Part shown: piece by piece, positions 1-4,351 of the stretch
Layout: the number at the start of each line of letters is the position of its first letter
Position numbering within the stretch: the first letter of the stretch is position 1
Origin: Spirochaetota bacterium
GTDB taxonomy: Bacteria > Spirochaetota > Spirochaetia > Treponematales > Rectinemataceae
NCBI GenBank assembly: GCA_023421875.1
Contig: JAEZSM010000086.1
Location: forward strand, 1-5,104
Reading direction: 5' to 3'
DNA length: 5,104 bases
Made by a program: the position numbers and the translations under genes
The notes under the pieces: generated by a model
Seen by the model: the letters and a program-made list of their open reading frames with translations, nothing else
The model's database searches: none
Told to the model about the DNA's origin: nothing

Positions 1-422
1 GCGGTGGCGATAAACCCGTAAGGCTTCACCAGGGCGCTGACTTCAGCTTCAAGGCCCTTTAATACACGCAGGTAGTGATCATTGTCGGTAAACAAGAAGG
101 GGAACTCGAACATCATCAGCTGGGGAACCCAGGTGCCGGGACCGGTTCCGGGGGCCGACACGACCATCTCAAGGGAGCCGGTTCTGGCCATTTCCACCTG
201 TTCCGCCTGGCTGCCGAGTTCGGCGCCGAAGTTGGCGACGGCCTTGATCCTGCCTGAGGATTTTTTATTCACCAAATCGACAAAGTAGGCCAGTCCCTTG
301 CCGATGGTCCCGGTGCCGGCGAGATTGGTCGATGTCCGCAGCTGATAGGTCTTGCCCTGGGCGCCGACTATGCCGGCCGTCACTACCAGGACGAGAAGGG
401 CGATTGCTATGCGTTTCTTCAT
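1..422 (-). CDS. TRAP transporter solute-binding protein, DctP family (N-terminal part, runs off the left edge)
   Basis: The periplasmic ligand-binding subunit of a tripartite ATP-independent periplasmic (TRAP) transporter captures an organic acid or similar solute and delivers it to the DctQM membrane subunits. Only the first 140 codons are visible; the C-terminus, including the usual ligand-contacting arginine region, lies outside the window. Residues 1-22 form a signal peptide: MKKR, a hydrophobic run, then a likely cleavage after VGA. The mature part follows the family pattern: a first strand YQLRTSTN (26-33), GKGLAYFVDLVNKKSSGRIK (41-60), the FGAELGSQAEQVEMARTGSLEMV stretch (65-87) and the very typical FEFPFLFTDNDHYLRVL (105-121). 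The ATG at 420-422 is preceded by GGAGG at good spacing. A promoter-like element lies just upstream, so this is probably the first gene of its unit, with dctQ/dctM expected beyond the left edge. The substrate cannot be inferred from this fragment. Confidence 0.9.
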   Translation of the reverse strand, partial: MKKRIAIALLVLVVTAGIVGAQGKTYQLRTSTNLAGTGTIGKGLAYFVDLVNKKSSGRIKAVANFGAELGSQAEQVEMARTGSLEMVVSAPGTGPGTWVPQLMMFEFPFLFTDNDHYLRVLKGLEAEVSALVKPYGFIAT

Positions 423-427
423 CGTAG

Positions 428-432
428 CCTCC
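428..432 (-). promoter_or_regulatory. Ribosome binding site of the TRAP binding-protein gene
   Basis: Read on the minus strand, this is a perfect GGAGG ending 5 bases before the ATG at 422. It fixes the start codon, and the encoded N-terminus is a proper signal peptide. Confidence 0.8.
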
Positions 433-471
433 ATGTGAACAGGAATGGGAAATTTGTCATAAACGTACGAA

Positions 472-500
472 ATACTACCATCGCCCCAGGATAGTGTCAA
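472..500 (-). promoter_or_regulatory. Sigma70-type promoter for the TRAP binding-protein gene
   Basis: On the minus strand a perfect -35 hexamer TTGACA (495-500) is followed by a 17-base spacer and a -10-like TAGTAT (472-477, 4 of 6 consensus bases). The region upstream of the -35 (501-540) is rich in A-tracts on this strand, resembling an UP element. Transcription would start near 465, giving a leader of about 43 nt that carries the GGAGG SD. Assigned by hexamer match and spacing only; there is no experimental support. Confidence 0.65.
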
Positions 501-540
501 ATTTTTTTATTTTTGGAACAATTTTTTGCTTAATTTTTAT

Positions 541-2388
541 TTAGCCACTCTTTTTATGTCCGTAGACGGCGATGGCCTTTTCCTTGACCTGCAGGGCAGT
601 CTCCTGGGAAATGCCGGCAGTCTTGGCCAGCGAGGCTATATCCGCGACTGCTATTTTCTCCATCGAGCCATAGGCCTTTATCAGCTTTTTCGATTTTGCC
701 TCGCCAATACCTTTTATGGAGCTCAGGGCCGAAAAACGCAGGTCTTTTTCCCGCAGTTTTCTGGAAAGGCCAGTGGCGAAGCGGTGTGTCTCATCCCGTA
801 CAGCCACCAGAACCCGTAGGGCTGGGGAGTCCTTGGGCAAAACTATAGGGGCCAGTCTATCGGGCAAATACAACTCTTCGTTTTTCTTGGCCAGGCCGGC
901 CAGGTCGCAGTCCAGGCCGATTTCCCTTAGGACTTCTCCGGCCGCCGAGACCTGGCCGGCCCCGCCGTCGACTAAAATCAGGTCCGGGAGCTCAGCCTCC
1001 TCGTTGATCAGCCTCGTGTAGCGCCGCGCTACCGCCTCCCTCATGGCTCCGAAGTCGTCTACCATGCCCTTGAGGCTCCTTATGCGGAAATAGCGGTAGT
1101 TTTTCTTGTCCGGAATGCCGTTTTTAAAACTCACCAATGAGGCTACGGTATTCTTGCCCGCAAGCTGGGCTATGTCGAAACCCTCAATGCGGACAGGCAG
1201 GGCAGAAAGCCCCAAGGCCGCTTTCAGTTCCAGCAATGCGTTCCTGTCCCCCAGTTCCCTGCGCCGTTTTATCAGTTCTTCCCTAGCGTTCTGGGCTGCC
1301 AGATTCATAGAGGCGGCGTGGCGCTGCTCCTTGGGACTCAGCAGCCTCACCTTGACGCCCAGCTCTGTTTTAAAATACTTGACCAGGGTCCTCGTCTCCA
1401 GCTTTTTCATGACGAAGATCGATGGGGGCGGCAGCCGTTCTGCGCCATAATAGGTGGTTAAAAAGTTCTGGAGAGCCTCGGGCTCGTCGGAATACAAGGG
1501 CGAGACAAAACTGTCTCTTCCTTTGAGCTTGCCTTCGCGCATGGAAAAAACGACAAAGGAGATCAAGTCACCGTCCCAATGCCAGGCCAGATAATCTCTG
1601 GCGCTGGTGTCAAAGTCCTGGGCGTTGCTTCGACCTACAAACTGTTCCACCGCCCGCACGGCGTCCCTCAGCCGCGCCGCTTCCTCGAAGCGGAAGGCCT
1701 GGGCAGCTTCCTCCATCTTGGTTTTAAGGTCAGCCGCCAGCTCGGCCGTCTCGCCGGAGAGCAGCTTGCGAACCTGCCCGACCCTGGCCATGTAGTCTTC
1801 CCGGCTTATCTTTCCTGCGCAGGGACCTGGACAGCGTCCAATGTGATAGTACATGCAGGGGCTTTCCCTCTTCCGCATGATTGCGCAACGCCGCAGGGGA
1901 AAAAGCCGCTTTATCAGTTCGAGGTAGATATCGATTGTCTCCGCGCTGGGAAATGGCCCATAGTATTCGGAACCGTCGTCGATGATTCGTCTTGTGCGGA
2001 ATACTCTTGGGTATTCTTCGGCGGTTATGCGAATGGACGGGTAGGTCTTCCCGTCTTTTAAATTGATATTGTATTTGGGATTATGTTCTTTTATGAGATT
2101 GTTCTCTATAAGCAGTGCGTCGTACTCGCTCCCCGCGAGAATCCACTCGATCGACTCCACCCGGGATACCAAGTGCCTTGTCTTGACATCTTTTCGGCCT
2201 GAAAAATAGGACAAAAGGCGGTTTTTGAGAATTTTCGCCTTGCCCACGTAAATGATTGTCCCGGCCTGGTCGCGCATCACATAGACCCCGGGCGATTCCG
2301 GCGCCTGGCGCACCAGGACTCTGAAGCGAGCGATCCGCTCAGTCTCTGTCGCCGGGCTTTGGGCGGCCTCGTCATTTATAGTGCTCAT
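541..2388 (-). CDS. uvrC: UvrABC system protein C (excinuclease ABC subunit C)
   Basis: UvrC is the cytoplasmic dual-incision nuclease of nucleotide excision repair; it is recruited by UvrB at DNA lesions and cuts 3' then 5' of the damage. The 615-residue protein has the normal length and complete architecture. A GIY-YIG nuclease domain covers about 30-110 (GVY 34-36, YVG 47-49, R57, E95). Cysteines 168, 178, 186 and 190 match the position and C-x7-C-x3-C tail of the UvrC iron-sulfur cluster. A UVR (UvrB-binding) domain lies at about 213-248. The RNase H-like C-terminal nuclease has D405 (GFDIAQ), D445, D474 (ILVDGGAGQ) and H535 (RDETHRFA). A helix-hairpin-helix pair follows at about 552-605 (SSIKGIGEAKSKKLI). 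Start and stop (TAA at 541-543) are clear, but no good SD precedes the ATG. The gene is divergent from the NUDIX gene, 17 bp away. Confidence 0.97.
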   Translation of the reverse strand: MSTINDEAAQSPATETERIARFRVLVRQAPESPGVYVMRDQAGTIIYVGKAKILKNRLLSYFSGRKDVKTRHLVSRVESIEWILAGSEYDALLIENNLIKEHNPKYNINLKDGKTYPSIRITAEEYPRVFRTRRIIDDGSEYYGPFPSAETIDIYLELIKRLFPLRRCAIMRKRESPCMYYHIGRCPGPCAGKISREDYMARVGQVRKLLSGETAELAADLKTKMEEAAQAFRFEEAARLRDAVRAVEQFVGRSNAQDFDTSARDYLAWHWDGDLISFVVFSMREGKLKGRDSFVSPLYSDEPEALQNFLTTYYGAERLPPPSIFVMKKLETRTLVKYFKTELGVKVRLLSPKEQRHAASMNLAAQNAREELIKRRRELGDRNALLELKAALGLSALPVRIEGFDIAQLAGKNTVASLVSFKNGIPDKKNYRYFRIRSLKGMVDDFGAMREAVARRYTRLINEEAELPDLILVDGGAGQVSAAGEVLREIGLDCDLAGLAKKNEELYLPDRLAPIVLPKDSPALRVLVAVRDETHRFATGLSRKLREKDLRFSALSSIKGIGEAKSKKLIKAYGSMEKIAVADIASLAKTAGISQETALQVKEKAIAVYGHKKSG

Positions 2389-2398
2389 GCTCTATACT
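2369..2398 (+). promoter_or_regulatory. Candidate promoter of the NUDIX-ribA-yigZ cluster, inside the uvrC 5' end
   Basis: TCGTCA (2369-2374, 4 of 6 to -35) is followed after 18 bases by TATACT (2393-2398, 5 of 6 to -10). The predicted start of transcription falls at about 2405-2406, on the A of the NUDIX ATG, which would give a leaderless mRNA; this agrees with the absence of any SD in front of that gene. A second TATA-like hexamer, TATAGT (2400-2405), lacks a partner -35. Confidence 0.4.
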
Positions 2399-2407
2399 CT
2401 ATAGTAT
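2390..2407. repeat. Overlapping direct and inverted repeats in the uvrC/NUDIX divergent junction
   Basis: CTCTATA occurs twice in tandem (2390-2396 and 2397-2403). Overlapping this is a perfect dyad, ATACT (2394-2398), a 4-base gap CTAT, then AGTAT (2403-2407). The dyad sits across both candidate -10 elements, so it could be an operator, or it could be a by-product of two face-to-face -10 boxes. Confidence 0.4.
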
Positions 2408-2429
2408 GGAAAAAGAGCCTATCAGTGAA
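2401..2429 (-). promoter_or_regulatory. Candidate uvrC promoter, inside the start of the NUDIX gene
   Basis: On the minus strand, TTCACT (2424-2429, 4 of 6 to the -35 consensus) lies 17 bases from TACTAT (2401-2406, 4 of 6 to the -10). The -10 ends 12 bases before the uvrC ATG, so transcription would begin only about 5-7 nt upstream of the start codon. The -35 lies within the NUDIX coding region and the -10 touches its ATG. This is a pattern match only; the perfect spacing is the main support. Confidence 0.4.
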
Positions 2430-2969
2430 GCTCAAAGATTGCAGGAAACCGGCCAGGGCGGACTTTTCCGCCTCTGTCCCTCCTGCGGAAGCCCCGGCAT
2501 AGGCTGGAGCGGCCGCTTCTGGCATTGTAGCAACTGCGGTTTCGAATACTTCCACAACGTGGCCGCCGCTGCCGGCCTTATCCTGCAATACGGTGGCAAA
2601 TTCCTGTTCCTGCGCCGCGCCAAGGAGCCGAGGAAGGGCTCTCTGGCACTTCCCGGCGGTTTCGTGGATCCTGGCGAAGCCGCTGAAGACGCCCTTCTGC
2701 GGGAGTGCCGGGAAGAACTGGGCTGGGCTCCCGAGGATATCAGCTTTTTAGCGTCCTATCCCAATAGTTATTCCTTTAAAGGTGTTGAATACTGGACCTG
2801 TGACCTGTTTTTTGTAGCCGACCTCAAAAAAAAGGATGTCAGCCGCCTTGTCCCTGACCTTGCTGAATCCACTGGACTGGAATGGATAGAAGCATCTTCC
2901 ATACCCTGGGAGGCAATCGCCTTCGAGTCGACGCGGCAAGCCTTGCGGCAGTATCTTCTACAATTATGA
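2406..2969 (+). CDS. NUDIX hydrolase with N-terminal zinc ribbon
   Basis: This is a cytoplasmic hydrolase of nucleoside-diphosphate-linked compounds (187 residues); the exact substrate is unknown. An N-terminal zinc ribbon is given by C24-x2-C27 and C41-x2-C44 (CPSC...CSNC). The NUDIX fold follows from about 50, with a complete NUDIX box at 85-107: G85, E91, then R99-E-C-R-E-E-L-G-W, so the metal-binding REXXEE glutamates are intact. LALPGGFVDPGE (80-91) and SYPNSYSFKGVEYWTCDLFF (117-136) resemble ADP-ribose/NDP-sugar-type NUDIX proteins. NadH pyrophosphatase (NudC) also has a zinc ribbon, but its SQPWPFPxS signature is absent. The ATG at 2406 is the first possible start after an in-frame stop at 2379-2381 and has no SD; a leaderless transcript is inferred. 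It is the first gene of a close-packed cluster with ribA 16 bp downstream. Confidence 0.9.
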   Translation: MEKEPISEAQRLQETGQGGLFRLCPSCGSPGIGWSGRFWHCSNCGFEYFHNVAAAAGLILQYGGKFLFLRRAKEPRKGSLALPGGFVDPGEAAEDALLRECREELGWAPEDISFLASYPNSYSFKGVEYWTCDLFFVADLKKKDVSRLVPDLAESTGLEWIEASSIPWEAIAFESTRQALRQYLLQL

Positions 2970-2989
2970 GCGACCCGGAGAGTGTATGA
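2966..2989 (+). other. Seven-codon mini-ORF bridging the NUDIX gene and ribA
   Basis: ATG at 2966-2968 overlaps the NUDIX stop TGA (2967-2969) as ATGA. The frame encodes MSDPESV and stops with TGA at 2987-2989, which overlaps the ribA ATG (2986-2988), again as ATGA. This arrangement could pass terminating ribosomes from the NUDIX gene to ribA. The ribA SD lies inside the mini-ORF. No SD precedes the mini-ORF itself, and chance is a serious alternative. Confidence 0.2.
2977..2982 (+). promoter_or_regulatory. Ribosome binding site of ribA
   Basis: GGAGAG lies 3-5 bases before the ATG at 2986. It supports that start and therefore the presence of the unusual N-terminal extension in the protein. 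Confidence 0.65.
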
Positions 2990-3690
2990 CTATCCCATCT
3001 ATAGAAGAGATAATTCGCCAAGATATACAAGCCTTAAGGGACTGCCCACAAGCGGAGAATTGTGCAGCCTGCAAGGAGGAACTCTGCGTCATGGTGGCCA
3101 CGGTGGCGGATTTTCCAACCGAGTACGGGCATTTTTCCATTATCGGCTTTGTCAACAACAAAGACGGCAAGGACCATATCATCGTGCTCAAGGGCGAAAT
3201 CGGGGACGGAGAAAACCTTTTGCTCCGCATCCACTCGGCCTGCCTTACCGGGGACGCTTTCGGAAGCCAGCGTTGCGATTGCGGACCCCAGCTCCACCAT
3301 GCCCTACGTCGGATCGAAGTCGAGGGCAGGGGGGCTGTCCTTTACCATCAGGCCGAAGGCCGGGGCATAGGGCTGGTCAACAAGCTCAGGGCCTACGCCT
3401 TGCAGGACAAGGGGTACGATACCTACGACGCCAACCTCGCCCTAGGCTTCAAGGCTGACGAGCGGGATTACGCGGTGCCGGCGGCAATGCTTAAAAAGAT
3501 AGGTGTAAAAAGCGTGCGCCTCATGACGAACAATCCGGAAAAGGTGGAAGAACTGCAGCGGCGCGGCATACGGGTAGTGGAGCGGGTTCAGCACGAACTC
3601 CCAGCCCAGGAGAATGACAAGGCCTACCTTTTGACAAAAAAGGAGCGCTTCGGCCATTTCTTGAAACTCGACCACGTGGTCGGAGAATAA
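2986..3690 (+). CDS. ribA: GTP cyclohydrolase II (monofunctional RibA) with a cysteine-rich N-terminal extension
   Basis: RibA catalyses the first committed step of riboflavin synthesis: GTP to 2,5-diamino-6-ribosylamino-4(3H)-pyrimidinone 5'-phosphate, formate and pyrophosphate, in the cytoplasm. The 234-residue protein shows the zinc site C86, C97, C99 within HSACLTGDAFGSQRCDCG, the EGRGIGLVNKLRAYALQDKGYDT stretch (124-146, with Y137 matching the catalytic-region tyrosine), ADERD (157-161, D158 and R160), and LMTNNPEKVE (179-188). These align with E. coli RibA at a constant offset of 32 residues. The extra N-terminus contains C20-x5-C26-x2-C29-x4-C34, which ordinary RibA lacks. There is no RibB (DHBP synthase) domain and no other rib gene nearby. 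The start is supported by a GGAGAG. The gene lies 16 bp after the NUDIX gene, and its stop is embedded in the next gene's SD (TAAGGAG). Confidence 0.95.
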   Translation: MTIPSIEEIIRQDIQALRDCPQAENCAACKEELCVMVATVADFPTEYGHFSIIGFVNNKDGKDHIIVLKGEIGDGENLLLRIHSACLTGDAFGSQRCDCGPQLHHALRRIEVEGRGAVLYHQAEGRGIGLVNKLRAYALQDKGYDTYDANLALGFKADERDYAVPAAMLKKIGVKSVRLMTNNPEKVEELQRRGIRVVERVQHELPAQENDKAYLLTKKERFGHFLKLDHVVGE

Positions 3691-3694
3691 GGAG
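3689..3694 (+). promoter_or_regulatory. Shine-Dalgarno AAGGAG in front of yigZ
   Basis: A strong AAGGAG overlaps the ribA TAA stop. It lies 6 bases before an in-frame ACG (3701) but 15 bases before the only standard in-frame start, GTG (3710), so it bears directly on which codon begins yigZ. Confidence 0.6.
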
Positions 3695-3709
3695 CGCACA
3701 ACGTATCAT

Positions 3710-4351
3710 GTGCCCCTCGGACCCGCCCGGGCCGAGATAAACGTTCTCAATTCCCGCTTTATCGCAAGCCTTGACTATGTCGAAACGGTGGACCAGGCGC
3801 GCGGTTTCATAGCCTCTATACGGAATGAATTCTCCGATGCGACGCACAACGTTCCCGCTTTTATCGTCGGAGGCGGCAATTCCCGCACCGAATTCTGTTC
3901 CGACGACGGCGAGCCGTCGGGCACTTCGGGGCGCCCTTTGCTGGCGGTACTGCACGGTTCCGGCTTAGGCAATGTAGCGATGGTTGTCACGCGGTATTTC
4001 GGCGGCACTCTTTTGGGGACGGGAGGCCTTGTGAGAGCCTATTCCGAAGCGGGCAAGCTAGTCCTCGAATGCACGAAGCGAGCCGTCCTTGCGGAACTGA
4101 ATACGATACGCCTCGAGCTGCCTTATTCCCTTTTCGATATTTTTAAAATGAAACTTCCACTTTTCAGGGCTACTATTGTTAACGAAGAATTCGCGGAAAT
4201 AATCCGTCTCGATGTGGATGTTCCAAGCGGCGAAGTCGATCACTTCGTGTCAACGTTGGCCGATCTCAGTTCCGGTGGCGTGAAAGTCCGCTTGCTCGGC
4301 CTGCGGACCGCTCGTTTGGCTTTTTCAGACAACGCCTATCCGTCCCGATAA
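3710..4351 (+). CDS. yigZ: YigZ/IMPACT family protein (UPF0029 plus DUF1949 domains)
   Basis: This is a member of the YigZ (E. coli), YvyE (B. subtilis) and eukaryotic IMPACT family; the bacterial role is not firmly established, and in eukaryotes IMPACT modulates GCN1/GCN2 translation control. From the GTG the protein has 213 residues. Family signatures are present in order: SRFIA (15-19), DATHN (43-47), SDDGEPSGTSGRPLL (64-78) and VVTRYFGGTLLGTGGLVRAYS (92-112), followed by a DUF1949-like ferredoxin-fold C-terminus (about 135-197). The N-terminal boundary is uncertain. In-frame codons upstream read T-Y-H-V-P, resembling the family's usual first strand, and an SD is best placed for ACG at 3701; the listed GTG start is the nearest standard codon. 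The gene follows ribA by 19 bp. Its last 86 bp overlap ygiQ on the other strand. Confidence 0.9.
   Translation: MPLGPARAEINVLNSRFIASLDYVETVDQARGFIASIRNEFSDATHNVPAFIVGGGNSRTEFCSDDGEPSGTSGRPLLAVLHGSGLGNVAMVVTRYFGGTLLGTGGLVRAYSEAGKLVLECTKRAVLAELNTIRLELPYSLFDIFKMKLPLFRATIVNEEFAEIIRLDVDVPSGEVDHFVSTLADLSSGGVKVRLLGLRTARLAFSDNAYPSR

Noticed and set aside
75..288. Two short plus-strand frames in the left end
   Set aside because: They are antisense to the TRAP binding-protein gene, whose signal peptide, SD and family motifs are clear.
433..540. Rho-independent terminator after uvrC
   Set aside because: The region is rich in A and T tracts but has no stable GC-containing stem in front of a T-run on the minus strand.
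1579..2061. Long open frame on the plus strand (160 codons) within uvrC
   Set aside because: It is antisense to a fully conserved stretch of uvrC, resembles no family I know, and is explained by the GC-biased codon use of uvrC.
2406..2969. NUDIX protein as NADH pyrophosphatase NudC, because of the zinc ribbon
   Set aside because: The SQPWPFPxS signature after the NUDIX box is missing and the protein is shorter than NudC; only a general NUDIX assignment is justified.
2982..3458. Plus-strand frame of 158 codons overlapping ribA
   Set aside because: It is an out-of-frame shadow of ribA with low-complexity Arg/Gly/Pro composition and no family resemblance.
2986..3690. Bifunctional RibBA or an upstream FMN riboswitch
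   Set aside because: No DHBP synthase domain is present, and the 16-bp gap before ribA leaves no room for an RFN element.
3521..3955. Minus-strand frame of 144 codons across the ribA/yigZ junction
   Set aside because: It is antisense to two conserved genes and has no recognisable motif.
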